From Flavobacterium cheongpyeongense (lineage in GTDB: Bacteria; Bacteroidota; Bacteroidia; Flavobacteriales; Flavobacteriaceae): a DNA stretch of 64,000 nt. The notes beneath the pieces are model-generated. The model ran no database searches. It saw only the letters and a list, made by a program, of their open reading frames with translations, and was not told the origin of the DNA. The translations under genes were made by a program, and so were the position numbers. Where the stretch lies: the NCBI RefSeq assembly GCF_003202435.1, contig NZ_QJHK01000001.1, forward strand, positions 310,001 to 374,000. The letters run 5' to 3'. This document shows, in pieces, positions 18,821 through 28,015 of this stretch; position 1 is the first letter of the stretch; every line of letters begins with the position of its first letter.

Positions 18821-20473
18821 ATGACAAAAAAAATCAATCTTTTTGCCAACCTTAAGTCTGATTTTGCTTCAGGTTTAGTGGTTTTTTTGGTGGCTCTTCC
18901 ATTGTGCTTAGGTATTGCAATGGCTTCAGGTGCGCCGTTATTTTCTGGAATTATTGCGGGTGTTATAGGTGGTATAGTCATAGGTTCTTTAAGCCAGTCA
19001 CATATTAGTGTTTCAGGGCCTGCTGCAGGTTTAACAGCAATTATTTTAACAGCAATTACTGATTTTGGTGCTTTTGATGTGTTTTTGCTGTCGGTATTCA
19101 TTGCAGGATTAATTCAATTAGCATTAGGATTTTTAAAAGCCGGAAGTATATCGAATTATTTTCCAACCAATGTAATCGAAGGAATGCTTGCGGGTATTGG
19201 AATTATTATTATTCTCAAGCAAATCCCACATGCTTTTGGTTATGATGCAGATTTTGAAGGCGATCAGGCTTTTATTCAAAATGACGGGAGTAATTCATTT
19301 TCGTTTTTATTCGACGTAATTAATCATATTCAGTTAGGAGCTGTCGTAATTTCGTTAGTATCATTATTTATATTGATTTCCTGGGATAAAGTTCCTTTCC
19401 TAAAGAGATTAAAATTGGTTCCGGGAGCTCTTGTTGCTGTTATTCTTGGAGTAGTTTTAAACGAAATCTTTACTTCGTCAGGAAGTTCGCTTGCAATCGC
19501 GAAAGAACATTTGGTTTCATTACCGGTTCCAAAGTCTTTTGAAGAATTTAAATCAATTCTGATAATGCCTGATTTTACTGCGATTACTCAGGGAAAGGTT
19601 TGGCTTACTGGAGGAACAATTGCCATTGTAGCTTCAATCGAAACACTTTTGTGTATTGAGGCATCGGATCGAATGGATGTTCAAAAACGCTACACTGATA
19701 CTAATGTCGAACTTAAGGCGCAAGGAATTGGTAATATAGTGAGTTCTCTTTTAGGAGGTTTACCCATGACATCAGTTGTGGTTCGATCATCGGCAAACAA
19801 TAATGCAGGGGCAAAATCTAAAATGTCGGCAATTATTCATGGAATACTTTTGTTAATAAGTGTGTTAGCTATTCCGGCCATTTTAAACAAGATTCCATTA
19901 GCGACTTTGGCTACTGTTTTGATTTTGGTGGGATATAAATTAGCAAAACCAGCAACCATTTTACATTTCTGGAAAAAAGATAAGGTTTATCAATTTATAC
20001 CATTTATTGCAACTTTATTTTTTGTGGTTTTTATTGATTTGCTTTGGGGAGTTGGTATCGGAATTATTATTAGCATCATCTTTGTTTTAAGAGGAAACTT
20101 AAAAAGAGCTTATATTTTCAAAAAAGAAGAATACGAAGATGGAGATATAATCCACATCGATTTAGCTCAGGAAGTTTCATTTTTGAATAAGGCAGCTATA
20201 AAACAAACTTTAAATGATATTCCTGAAAACTCTAAAGTTATCATCAATGCACATGATACCGAATATATTGCACATGATGTGTTGGATTTAATCAGAGAAT
20301 TTAAAGAAACTCGTGCAATTGATGAAAATATCAAGGTAAAACTTAAAGGTTTTAAAGAAGCTTACGAACTAGAAAATACTCCTGATAATAATAATCATGT
20401 TTCTATTGAACATTATTATGATGTAGCTAAGAGGGTATTAGTGAAAAAAGAGCAGGTAAAAGAAAAATTTTAA
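18821..20473 (+). CDS. SulP-family anion (probably bicarbonate) transporter
   Basis: A 550-residue SulP/SLC26-type transporter. The start NLKSDFASGLVVFLVALPLCLGIAMASGAPL is the family signature in the first membrane helix, followed by about twelve helices to residue 430 and a short cytoplasmic STAS-like domain (about 445-550). A beta-carbonic anhydrase follows 117 bases downstream, a pairing typical of SulP members that move bicarbonate rather than sulfate. No sulfate assimilation genes are nearby. The family is certain; bicarbonate as substrate is inferred from the neighbour. Confidence 0.9.
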   Translation: MTKKINLFANLKSDFASGLVVFLVALPLCLGIAMASGAPLFSGIIAGVIGGIVIGSLSQSHISVSGPAAGLTAIILTAITDFGAFDVFLLSVFIAGLIQLALGFLKAGSISNYFPTNVIEGMLAGIGIIIILKQIPHAFGYDADFEGDQAFIQNDGSNSFSFLFDVINHIQLGAVVISLVSLFILISWDKVPFLKRLKLVPGALVAVILGVVLNEIFTSSGSSLAIAKEHLVSLPVPKSFEEFKSILIMPDFTAITQGKVWLTGGTIAIVASIETLLCIEASDRMDVQKRYTDTNVELKAQGIGNIVSSLLGGLPMTSVVVRSSANNNAGAKSKMSAIIHGILLLISVLAIPAILNKIPLATLATVLILVGYKLAKPATILHFWKKDKVYQFIPFIATLFFVVFIDLLWGVGIGIIISIIFVLRGNLKRAYIFKKEEYEDGDIIHIDLAQEVSFLNKAAIKQTLNDIPENSKVIINAHDTEYIAHDVLDLIREFKETRAIDENIKVKLKGFKEAYELENTPDNNNHVSIEHYYDVAKRVLVKKEQVKEKF

Positions 20474-20590
20474 AACAAATTAAGTAATTAATGTATTTCT
20501 AAAGAGTGCGTAACCTTAAAATTTACCTAATTTTACAGGAGTTCTTATAGAATCTTTACCACACATCAATACATTCAAAAACAAAAAATA

Positions 20591-21226
20591 ATGATAGAAT
20601 TTTATAAACAGATACTTGAAAATAACAAAAAATGGGTCGAAGATTCACTAGCAAAAGACCCTAATTATTTTGCAGATTTAGCAAAGGGGCAAACCCCGCC
20701 ATTGTTATGGATTGGATGTTCTGACAGCCGTGTTCCTGCAAATGAAATTATTGGTGCTAAACCGGGCGAAGTTTTTGTACATAGGAATATTGCAAACATG
20801 GTAGTTCATTCAGATATGAATATGCTAAGTGTTCTTGATTATGCGGTTAATGTTTTAAAAGTAAAGCATGTTATTGTTTGTGGACACTATGGTTGTGGCG
20901 GTGTTAAGGCAGCGATGGGCAACCAGTCTGTTGGAATTATCGATAACTGGCTTCGTCATATTAAGGATGAATACCGTTTGCATGATAAATATCTGAATTC
21001 TATTGAGGATGAAGATGCACGTTTTAATACTTTTGTTGAAATCAATGCTAAAGAACAGGTGTATAACCTTGCTAAGACCTCAATTGTTCAGGGAGCGTGG
21101 AAAAGTGGTCAGGAATTAATGATTCACGGTTGGGTTTATGGATTGAACTCAGGTTTTGTTACGGATTTGAATGTAACAATCAGTTCAAATGATGAACTAG
21201 ATCAGGTTTATCAGTTAGATCTTTAA
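20591..21226 (+). CDS. Beta-class carbonic anhydrase
   Basis: A 211-residue beta-carbonic anhydrase that interconverts carbon dioxide and bicarbonate. Zinc ligands are visible: Cys43 in GCSDSRVPA (with the Asp45-Arg47 dyad) and His99 with Cys102 in HYGCGG. Length is normal and no signal peptide is present, so it is cytoplasmic. It lies after the SulP transporter and before a clear terminator, suggesting a joint role in inorganic carbon supply or pH control. Confidence 0.95.
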   Translation: MIEFYKQILENNKKWVEDSLAKDPNYFADLAKGQTPPLLWIGCSDSRVPANEIIGAKPGEVFVHRNIANMVVHSDMNMLSVLDYAVNVLKVKHVIVCGHYGCGGVKAAMGNQSVGIIDNWLRHIKDEYRLHDKYLNSIEDEDARFNTFVEINAKEQVYNLAKTSIVQGAWKSGQELMIHGWVYGLNSGFVTDLNVTISSNDELDQVYQLDL

Positions 21227-21249
21227 GAAAAAGTATAAGTCAAACATAA

Positions 21250-21276
21250 AAATCGCCTAAAAAGGGCGATTTTTTT
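21250..21276. terminator. Terminator after carbonic anhydrase
   Basis: AAATCGCC and GGCGATTT arms around a short A-rich loop, followed by a run of T. It lies between the convergent carbonic anhydrase gene and the LETM1-related gene and overlaps the latter's stop region. Confidence 0.85.
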
Positions 21277-22477
21277 ATTCGTTTTCTTCCAGGTTTTCAT
21301 TAAAAGCAGATGGCAGCATCGTAGGGATAAATTTTATCAAAATAGGCAGCAATAAACTTCCACCGGGAAGTAAAAATATGGTCAGCGACGGAATTGTTTT
21401 GCAAATATCCAAAAGCTGTTTTTTTACTTTTTTCTTTTCGCTTGCATCTAAATCCCTTGTGGTAGAATAAGCAAGAAGAACCATTAATTCTTTGCTTTGA
21501 ACAATTTCCTTAACTAATCTGTTTTTGTTTCTTATAATCAATTTTACAACTGTATGTGTCATCTGATCATAAAAATGCTTTACCGGATTTGAATAATTGA
21601 AATACGGAATTTTATTTTTATGAGTTGTTATAAAAGTATTCGTTGTTTTAATACTGTTCGTTACAAATTCATCCGAAACATTCATCATAGCCCCTAGTGA
21701 ATACAAAAAATAAGCCTCTTCATTTTCTACTACGCCATCACTCCACAAAGCCATTCCTGCCATGTCAATTAAATAATAATGCTCTAATGTATTGTTAAAG
21801 TGATTCAGTTGCAAAGTTTCTAAAGTTTCAACTGTTACCTTAGAAAATTTAGAATAGCGTATTGAAGCTTCAAAAAGTTTAATAAGCAAGTCGTCATGAT
21901 GAGATTTTACGGTCTTAGTTTTTAAAGCCAAACCTACAATACCTAGAACAGTTTCTTCAATTCGTTTCAGATATTTTTCCGGGATTTCACCATGTTCCAG
22001 GTATTGTCTAAAGGCGAGTACATCGATAAACAACAAGGCATTAGTTACGAGATGAGAGAAATTTTTACTAATGATACTGTCATTGGTCTGCACTCTCTGA
22101 TCTATTATAGTTTCTAACGAAAGTGAAGGCGTGTCTTTTGGAAGTAAAATTTTAAACAAATTAAACCCTTCCGGATTCATTTCCTTATAAAATTTTAAAA
22201 CTTCAGAAATAAAGTTATCAGGTTCAGAATTTCTTTTTTCCAGACAAAAAACATGATACAATGTATTTAATAAGGCTATTTTTGAAATTTCAGTCTTAAA
22301 CCAGCCTTTTATCTGAATTGGAATTTGAGAATCAATTGAAATGATATGGCCATAAATAAAACCGGTTTCCCTGACTTTATAATAAAAGGAATCTGCAGTC
22401 TCAAAAGGAATAGCTTCTGAGAATTTTTGTTCACTAAAAAACTTATCTATCCAGCCGGGTGCAGATGGGTTAATCAT
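21275..22477 (-). CDS. LETM1-related biofilm-associated-type protein
   Basis: A 400-residue protein whose C-terminus (TIFLLPGGSLLLPILIKFIPTMLPSAF) matches the LETM1 signature helix of mitochondrial-type ion transporters, including the GG-LLPIL-K-P-LPS pattern. The rest is helical and acidic, resembling the Flavobacteriia family named LETM1-related biofilm-associated protein; that name is from memory. Only one membrane-like segment is evident near residues 370-395. Function in this phylum is not established. It is monocistronic, facing the carbonic anhydrase gene, with its start at the ATG beginning MINPSAPGWIDKFF. Confidence 0.75.
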   Translation of the reverse strand: MINPSAPGWIDKFFSEQKFSEAIPFETADSFYYKVRETGFIYGHIISIDSQIPIQIKGWFKTEISKIALLNTLYHVFCLEKRNSEPDNFISEVLKFYKEMNPEGFNLFKILLPKDTPSLSLETIIDQRVQTNDSIISKNFSHLVTNALLFIDVLAFRQYLEHGEIPEKYLKRIEETVLGIVGLALKTKTVKSHHDDLLIKLFEASIRYSKFSKVTVETLETLQLNHFNNTLEHYYLIDMAGMALWSDGVVENEEAYFLYSLGAMMNVSDEFVTNSIKTTNTFITTHKNKIPYFNYSNPVKHFYDQMTHTVVKLIIRNKNRLVKEIVQSKELMVLLAYSTTRDLDASEKKKVKKQLLDICKTIPSLTIFLLPGGSLLLPILIKFIPTMLPSAFNENLEENE

Positions 22478-22540
22478 TAACTTTAATTTGAAGATGCAAA
22501 GCTATATCTTTTTCTTCTGTTAAGATTAATTTTTAAATGA

Positions 22541-22575
22541 AATAACCACTAGATTGATAAAAAATAGTGGTTATT
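22541..22575. terminator. Terminator after sod
   Basis: AATAACCACTA and its exact complement TAGTGGTTATT flank a 13-base loop, followed by T-rich sequence on the side that ends the minus-strand superoxide dismutase gene. Confidence 0.8.
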
Positions 22576-22584
22576 AGGTTTTTA

Positions 22585-23112
22585 TTATTTAATGATCCCG
22601 GAACAGGCAACTCTGGCACCTGCATTTCCTGCTGGCTGAGAGGTAAAATCATCAGCTCCCTGATGAACAATTAATCCTTTGCCTAGAATATTTTTAGTTT
22701 CATCGTCACCGCCAATAGCCCATTCATCAGTCGTCATTGATATAGTTCCATTTCCATTTGCGTTTGCTGTAAAGTTACCGATATCGCCTCTGTGATATTC
22801 CCCAACTCCCCATTTACCATGTTTTTTAAAAGTTGGGTTCCAGTGCCCGCCTGCTGAACTTCCGTCTGCAGCAGTACAATCTGATTTTTCATGGATGTGA
22901 ATGGCATGAACTCCAGGCTGTAAACCGGCCAATTTTGCTGTAAAAGTTACTTTTCCATTTTTTTCAGTAAAAGTTGCAGTTCCTGTAACGGTACTATTGC
23001 TTTTGGGTTCTAAAGTTATGGTTAATGTTTTTACATCATTTGATTTTGTACTAGTTTTACAGCCAATTATTAAGGCAGTAATTATTGCGAAAGAAACAAT
23101 TATTTTTTTCAT
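22585..23112 (-). CDS. sodC: Cu/Zn superoxide dismutase family protein
   Basis: A 175-residue periplasmic lipoprotein (MKKIIVSFAIITALIIGC, cysteine at residue 18) of the Cu/Zn superoxide dismutase family. Metal ligands are visible in GVHAIHIHEKSDC, GGHWNP, EYHRGDIGNF and LIVHQGADD, and the end NAGARVACSGIIK carries the arginine near the active site and the second disulfide cysteine. It dismutates superoxide outside the cytoplasm. All ligand motifs look intact, so an active enzyme is expected. Confidence 0.92.
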   Translation of the reverse strand: MKKIIVSFAIITALIIGCKTSTKSNDVKTLTITLEPKSNSTVTGTATFTEKNGKVTFTAKLAGLQPGVHAIHIHEKSDCTAADGSSAGGHWNPTFKKHGKWGVGEYHRGDIGNFTANANGNGTISMTTDEWAIGGDDETKNILGKGLIVHQGADDFTSQPAGNAGARVACSGIIK

Positions 23113-23323
23113 ATAGGAGACTTTAAAATTAAAGATGAAGTAAATTTAGCATAAAACAAAGGATATCTTTTAAAGCTTTAAGTTAAAAAAAACTAAAACA
23201 ATTCTCTTTAATTTAATTCTCTCTGGAAAAGGAACTCAAAAATATTCTTTAAATTCGTGAAATCTTTTTAATCATAAAATGTTAACTTTTTTGTAATTCA
23301 TTGATTTTTAAAATTTTAATACT

Positions 23324-23764
23324 GTGATAAAGATTCTATGTACTTTGGCTTTGTTTAGCTTTTTAATAATTTCCTGTAATGTGTTTAAATGCAAAAAGAA
23401 AGATGCTGTTTCTAAACTCGAAGGGAATTGGGAACTTACTGATATAACCGGATCACAAATCGCATTTGATGGTTTGTATCCAAATAAAAAACCCACGATA
23501 AATTTCAATACTAAAGAAAATTTGGTTTCGGGCAATAACAGCTGTAATTTTTATACTGGGAAATCTAACGTAACCGAAAACAAAATTGATTTTACGCAAC
23601 CTATGGCAGCAACTAAAATGATGTGCCTGGATGGTGATGGTCAGGGAGAACAGGTTTATATGAGTACGCTGGAAAGTGTAACATCTTATACCATTACTGA
23701 TGGCGGAAAAACTTTAAATCTTATTTCAGGTGATACTGCAAGGATGCGATTCACAAAAAAATAG
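23324..23764 (+). CDS. META-domain (HslJ-like) lipoprotein
   Basis: A 146-residue lipoprotein with MIKILCTLALFSFLIISC (cysteine at residue 18) followed by a META domain: LEGNWELTDITG, GNNSCNFYTG and PMAATKMMC are the usual conserved points. Translation starts at a GTG; no nearby in-frame ATG gives the signal peptide. META-domain proteins are linked to heat or drug tolerance in other bacteria, but the molecular role is unclear. It precedes the DUF4251 gene by 33 bases, probably in one transcript. Confidence 0.85.
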   Translation: MIKILCTLALFSFLIISCNVFKCKKKDAVSKLEGNWELTDITGSQIAFDGLYPNKKPTINFNTKENLVSGNNSCNFYTGKSNVTENKIDFTQPMAATKMMCLDGDGQGEQVYMSTLESVTSYTITDGGKTLNLISGDTARMRFTKK

Positions 23765-23797
23765 AACTCTTTTCTTGAACTATTAAATAGATAATTT

Positions 23798-24322
23798 ATG
23801 AAAACTAAACTATTGATCTTATTAGTGTTGTTGTTTTCTTTTAGTATTCCATCATCAGCACAGGAAAAATCTAAGAAAGAACTTAAAGCAGAAAGAGAGT
23901 CCCAAAAACAAAAAGAGATCGAAGTAATGATCAATTCTAAAAATTTTGTTTTTGATGCACAAAGAGTTATACCTCAGGGAGGCAGGCTTTTAAATTTGGA
24001 TTACAATACTTATTTTTTGAAATTCAATGAAACCAGGACTATCTGTGATTTGCCTTTTTTTGGACGGGGATTTAGTGTTCCGTATGGGAGTGGAGATGGT
24101 GGCATAAAATTCGAAGGTACTCCTGAAGATATTAAGATTGTAAAAAAGAACAAATCATATAATATAAAAGCAGTTGTAAAAGGCAATAATGATATTTACA
24201 ATCTCTTCTTTACTATTTTTTCTAACGGAAATGCTTCTCTTTTAGTGAATAGTAATAACAGGTCGCCGGTTTCTTATGATGGGGAAATTAAAAAGCAAGA
24301 TACCGAAAAGGTTAAAGAATAA
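23798..24322 (+). CDS. DUF4251 secreted protein
   Basis: A 174-residue protein with a signal peptide ending PSSAQEK, a charged linker (KSKKELKAERESQKQKE) and a beta-rich domain of the DUF4251 family, a Bacteroidota-specific family of unknown function. Recognisable points are the opening INSKNFVFDAQRVIPQGGR and the central LPFFGRGFSVPYG. It is the second gene of a two-gene unit with the META-domain lipoprotein and ends at a strong terminator. Confidence 0.82.
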   Translation: MKTKLLILLVLLFSFSIPSSAQEKSKKELKAERESQKQKEIEVMINSKNFVFDAQRVIPQGGRLLNLDYNTYFLKFNETRTICDLPFFGRGFSVPYGSGDGGIKFEGTPEDIKIVKKNKSYNIKAVVKGNNDIYNLFFTIFSNGNASLLVNSNNRSPVSYDGEIKKQDTEKVKE

Positions 24323-24352
24323 CAATATTGAGACCAATGTCATTTTTTATAA

Positions 24353-24384
24353 AATCCGCATTTGTCCTAAAACAAATGCGGATT
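24353..24384. terminator. Bidirectional terminator
   Basis: A 13-base-pair perfect stem (AATCCGCATTTGT and complement) with a six-base loop, lying between the convergent DUF4251 and acyl-CoA dehydrogenase genes. Confidence 0.85.
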
Positions 24385-24415
24385 AACAAATTAAAAGCTA
24401 AAAAACTATTTTGAA

Positions 24416-26221
24416 TTAGAAGCAATATGAATTTTCTGCTACTAATTTTTCTGCGATTTTTTCTCTCAGTGCCACAACGTTTGGCAGGTTAGTATATTTT
24501 GTAAAACGTTTTAATCCCATTAACATCATACGTTGTTCGTCGCCTTCAGAGAAAGAGGCAATTCCTTCTTTTCCTTTTGAGTTTACAATATCTACAGCTT
24601 TGTATAAATATAATTTGGCCATGGCTATCTGCTCCTGAACGTTATCTTCACCTTGAGATTTTGCTAATTTCTCCGTTCTTAAAATGGTACTTTCCGCCAT
24701 GTAGATTTCGATTAAGATATCAGAAGCTGCCATTAATAATTGCTGGTGAGCATCTAAATCTGCTCCGTATTTTTGAACAGCACTTCCGGCAACCATTAAG
24801 AATACTTTTTTCAGGTTGGCAACGATTCCTTTTTCTTCTGCAAATAATTCAGAGAAATCAGGAGTGTCGAAAGATGGAATTCCCATTAATTCTTCCTGAA
24901 CTTTCATTGCTGGTCCAAGTAAATCAACATGTCCTTTCATTGCTTTTTTGATTAACATCCCTACAGAAAGCATTCTGTTGATTTCGTTGGTTCCTTCATA
25001 AATACGGGCGATACGGGCATCTCTCCAGGCACTTTCCATTGGAGTATCCTCAGAGAATCCCATTCCTCCAAAAATCTGGATTCCTTCATCAGCACAGTTC
25101 TGAACATCCTCAGAAACGGCAACTTTCAAAATAGAACATTCGATAGCGTATTCTTCAACACCTTTTAATTCTGCTTCCTGATGAGAAGTTCCTTCAGCTT
25201 CACGGGCAGCAATTCTGTCTTCAATATTTTTTGCTGCACGATAAGAAGCACTTTCTCCGGCGTAAGCGCTAGTTGCCATTTCAGCCAATTTAGAACGGAT
25301 AGCGCCAAAAGTTGCAATAGATGTATTGAACTGAATTCTTTCGTTAGCGTATTTAACCGCCCCCGAGGTAACTCTTCTTTGAGCATCTAAACAAGCAGCA
25401 GCCAATTTAATACGACCAACGTTTAAGGCATTCATTGCGATTTTAAAACCGTTTCCTCTTTCAGACAACATGTTTTCAACAGGAACTTTTGTTTCGTTAA
25501 AGAAAACCTGGCGGGTAGAAGAGGCACGAATCCCTAATTTATGCTCTTCTTCATTCATAGAAATTCCGTTTGACGGATCGTTTTCTACGATGAAACCGGT
25601 AATGTTTTTATCATCTCCAATACGGGCAAAAACGATGAAAACGCTGCAAAAACCTGCATTCGAAATCCACATTTTTTGGCCTGTAATTTTATAATGTGTT
25701 CCATCTTCAGATAAAACAGCTTTTGTTTTTCCTGAGTTAGCATCAGATCCTGCACCTGGTTCCGTTAAGCAATAAGCGCCAAACCATTCTCCTGAAGCCA
25801 ATTTCGGAACGTATTTTTTCTTTTGTTCTTCAGTTCCATAAAGGGTAATTGGCATAGTTCCAATACCTGTATGTGCACCAAAAGCAGTTGAGAAAGATCC
25901 CGTTGCTCCCGAAATGTAATCGCAGACCAACATGGTAGAAACGAATCCCATTCCTAATCCGCCGTATTCTTCAGGAACCGCAACCCCTAAAAGTCCCAGT
26001 TCACCAGCTTTACGCATGCTTTCTTCTGTAAATGCGTAATCTTTTTTCTCAAAACGATTTTTGTTAGGCCAAATTTCTTTGTCTACAAATTCCTTTACAG
26101 AGTCACGCATCATTAATTGCTCTTCCGAAAAATCTTCTGGTGTAAAGATATCTTCGCACTTTGTTTCCTTAACTAAAAACTGACCACCACGGGTTACGTT
26201 TTTTTCGATTGTATCTGCCAT
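24416..26221 (-). CDS. Acyl-CoA dehydrogenase
   Basis: A 601-residue flavin-dependent acyl-CoA dehydrogenase that introduces the 2,3-double bond in fatty acyl-CoA. The FAD/substrate signatures CLTEPGAGSDANSGKTKA and KMWISNAGF are present, as is the catalytic glutamate region ARIYEGTNEINRML. The C-terminal extension of about 180 residues is typical of the long subfamily found in Bacteroidota beta-oxidation clusters. It is the last gene of the minus-strand set that begins with MarR, after hydroxyacyl-CoA dehydrogenase and thiolase; a small four-helix ORF lies between it and the thiolase. Confidence 0.93.
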   Translation of the reverse strand: MADTIEKNVTRGGQFLVKETKCEDIFTPEDFSEEQLMMRDSVKEFVDKEIWPNKNRFEKKDYAFTEESMRKAGELGLLGVAVPEEYGGLGMGFVSTMLVCDYISGATGSFSTAFGAHTGIGTMPITLYGTEEQKKKYVPKLASGEWFGAYCLTEPGAGSDANSGKTKAVLSEDGTHYKITGQKMWISNAGFCSVFIVFARIGDDKNITGFIVENDPSNGISMNEEEHKLGIRASSTRQVFFNETKVPVENMLSERGNGFKIAMNALNVGRIKLAAACLDAQRRVTSGAVKYANERIQFNTSIATFGAIRSKLAEMATSAYAGESASYRAAKNIEDRIAAREAEGTSHQEAELKGVEEYAIECSILKVAVSEDVQNCADEGIQIFGGMGFSEDTPMESAWRDARIARIYEGTNEINRMLSVGMLIKKAMKGHVDLLGPAMKVQEELMGIPSFDTPDFSELFAEEKGIVANLKKVFLMVAGSAVQKYGADLDAHQQLLMAASDILIEIYMAESTILRTEKLAKSQGEDNVQEQIAMAKLYLYKAVDIVNSKGKEGIASFSEGDEQRMMLMGLKRFTKYTNLPNVVALREKIAEKLVAENSYCF

Positions 26222-26252
26222 TTTGTTTTTGTTTAAATAAAAGATGAAAGAA

Positions 26253-26633
26253 TCAAGAAGAAAGATTTTTGTCTAACTTACTTATGAAACCAGTGGTCAT
26301 CTTTTGAAATTCAATTATTTTGTTTTCTATTTCTTCTGTTTTTTCTTTTGATAAATAGTCGTTCTGAAACGCTATCAATAATTGAGTTTGTAATTCAAAT
26401 GAAGATCCTAAACTAATATTCAAATAATGTTGAAAATGTTTATTTCCTCTGTTTGAGCCTTCGGCAATATTTGATGGCATTGAAACAGAGCATCTATTCA
26501 TCTGACTTACCAAACTATAGATCTCGAATTTTGGAAAAGTTAAGGTCAGTTTATAAATATCATTTGTAATACTCATCGCTAAAATCCAAATTTTCAAATT
26601 CTTAAAATTATGTCTCATGTTTTTTTGAGGCAA
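26253..26633 (-). CDS. Four-helix bundle (S23/IVP-type) protein
   Basis: A 126-residue protein of the family named after the 23S rRNA intervening-sequence protein. It has the typical pattern: NLKIWILAMSITNDIYKLTLTFPK, SLVSQMNRCSVSMPSNIAEGSNRG, and HYLNISLGSSFELQTQLLIAF. These proteins form small helical pentamers of uncertain role and often sit alone or within diversity-generating regions. Here it interrupts a beta-oxidation gene set and has an AGAAGCAAGA-type repeat region on its upstream side, suggesting insertion as a mobile cassette. Confidence 0.88.
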   Translation of the reverse strand: MPQKNMRHNFKNLKIWILAMSITNDIYKLTLTFPKFEIYSLVSQMNRCSVSMPSNIAEGSNRGNKHFQHYLNISLGSSFELQTQLLIAFQNDYLSKEKTEEIENKIIEFQKMTTGFISKLDKNLSS

Positions 26634-26744
26634 GATAAGAAAGAAAAATTAAAAGTAAGTTTTTTACTACTTTCAAAAACATGCTTTCAGAATATTTTCA
26701 TTCCAAAATAAAGTCTTGTTTCTTGCTTCTTTCCTCTTAAAAGA

Positions 26745-27926
26745 CTACAACACCTCGTAAACCCCAGCAGAACCTTGTCCAGTTCCCACACACATACTCA
26801 CGATTCCGTATTTGCTACCTCTGCGTTTCATTTCGTCGAATAACTGAACAGAAAGTTTAGCACCTGTACATCCCAGAGGATGACCTAAAGCGATGGCACC
26901 ACCGTTTACGTTTACGATATCAGGATTTAAACCTAGCTCACGAATTACAGCCAGAGACTGGGAAGCAAAAGCCTCGTTTAATTCAACCAGGTCAATGTCT
27001 TTCAATTCTAGACCAGCTTGTTTTAATGCTTTCGGAATTGCTTTTACTGGGCCGATACCCATAATTCTTGGCTCAACACCAGATGAAGCAAAGTTTACTA
27101 ATCTGGCAATTGGTTCTAGGTTTAATTCTTTAACCATGTCCTCACTCATGATTAAAACAAAAGCAGCTCCATCACTCATTTGTGATGAGTTACCTGCTGT
27201 AACACTTCCGTCGGCAGCAAAAACGGGTTTTAAACCAGATAAAGCTGCGATAGATGTTCCGGCTCTTGGCCCTTCATCTTGTTTTACTACATATGACTTA
27301 GTTTCTTTTTTTCCATTTTCATTGATGAAAGTCTGTTCAACCGTAATCGGAACGATTTGTTTGTCGAATTTACCTTCAGCCTGCGCTTTCAAAGCTTTCA
27401 TATGAGAGTTATAAGCAAACTCATCCTGATCTTCTCTTGAAACATTATATTGTTTGGCAACCGCTTCAGCAGTTAAACCCATTCCCCAATAATAATCTTC
27501 GTGACCTGCAGCAGCAACTTTGTAATCCGGAGTAGGTTTGTAACCTCCCATCGGAATAAAACTCATACTTTCTGCACCACCGGCAATAATACAATCTGCC
27601 ATTCCCGATTGGATTTTAGCAGTAGCCATTCCGATAGTTTCTAATCCGGATGCGCAATAACGATTTACAGTAACTCCTGGAACATCTTCTATTTTTAATC
27701 CCATTAATGAGATCAAACGTCCAACGTTTAGTCCTTGTTCTGCTTCCGGCATGGCGTTTCCTACCATCACGTCATCGATACGTTTTTTGTCAAAATCAGG
27801 CAGTTCATCCATCATAAATTGGATAGTTTCTGCTGCTAATTCATCAGGTCTTTTAAATCTAAAAACCCCTTTTGGTGCTTTTCCAACTGCGGTTCTATAT
27901 GCTTTAACTATATATGCTGTTTTCAT
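26745..27926 (-). CDS. fadA: Acetyl-CoA C-acyltransferase (3-ketoacyl-CoA thiolase)
   Basis: A 393-residue thiolase performing the last step of beta-oxidation. The acyl-accepting Cys91 is in VNRYCASGLETI; the base pair His349 (GGAIALGHPLGCTG) and Cys379 (MCVGTGQGSAGV) complete the active site. Length is normal. It follows the bifunctional hydroxyacyl-CoA dehydrogenase gene on the same strand, with an AAGCAAGA-type inverted repeat between them. Confidence 0.95.
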   Translation of the reverse strand: MKTAYIVKAYRTAVGKAPKGVFRFKRPDELAAETIQFMMDELPDFDKKRIDDVMVGNAMPEAEQGLNVGRLISLMGLKIEDVPGVTVNRYCASGLETIGMATAKIQSGMADCIIAGGAESMSFIPMGGYKPTPDYKVAAAGHEDYYWGMGLTAEAVAKQYNVSREDQDEFAYNSHMKALKAQAEGKFDKQIVPITVEQTFINENGKKETKSYVVKQDEGPRAGTSIAALSGLKPVFAADGSVTAGNSSQMSDGAAFVLIMSEDMVKELNLEPIARLVNFASSGVEPRIMGIGPVKAIPKALKQAGLELKDIDLVELNEAFASQSLAVIRELGLNPDIVNVNGGAIALGHPLGCTGAKLSVQLFDEMKRRGSKYGIVSMCVGTGQGSAGVYEVL

Positions 27927-27952
27927 TTGTTTTTGTTTTTTAAGATTGATTA

Positions 27953-28010
27953 GAAGAAAGAGGCAAGAGGCAAGATATTTCTAAAGTCTTGCTTCTTGTT
28001 TCTTGCATCT
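27953..28010. repeat. AGAAGCAAGA-type inverted repeat
   Basis: Purine-rich GAAAGAGGCAAGAGGCAAGA is followed by a complementary arm TCTTGCTTCTTGTTTCTTGC. The same motif recurs near 26700-26740 and at 43725-43905, so it is a dispersed intergenic family, possibly a terminator-like or REP-like element. Confidence 0.5.
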
Positions 28011-28015
28011 ATTCT

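Noticed and set aside
26893..27405. A 170-codon plus-strand frame opposite the thiolase
   Set aside because: It is an antisense shadow of the thiolase gene, whose active-site motifs are intact.
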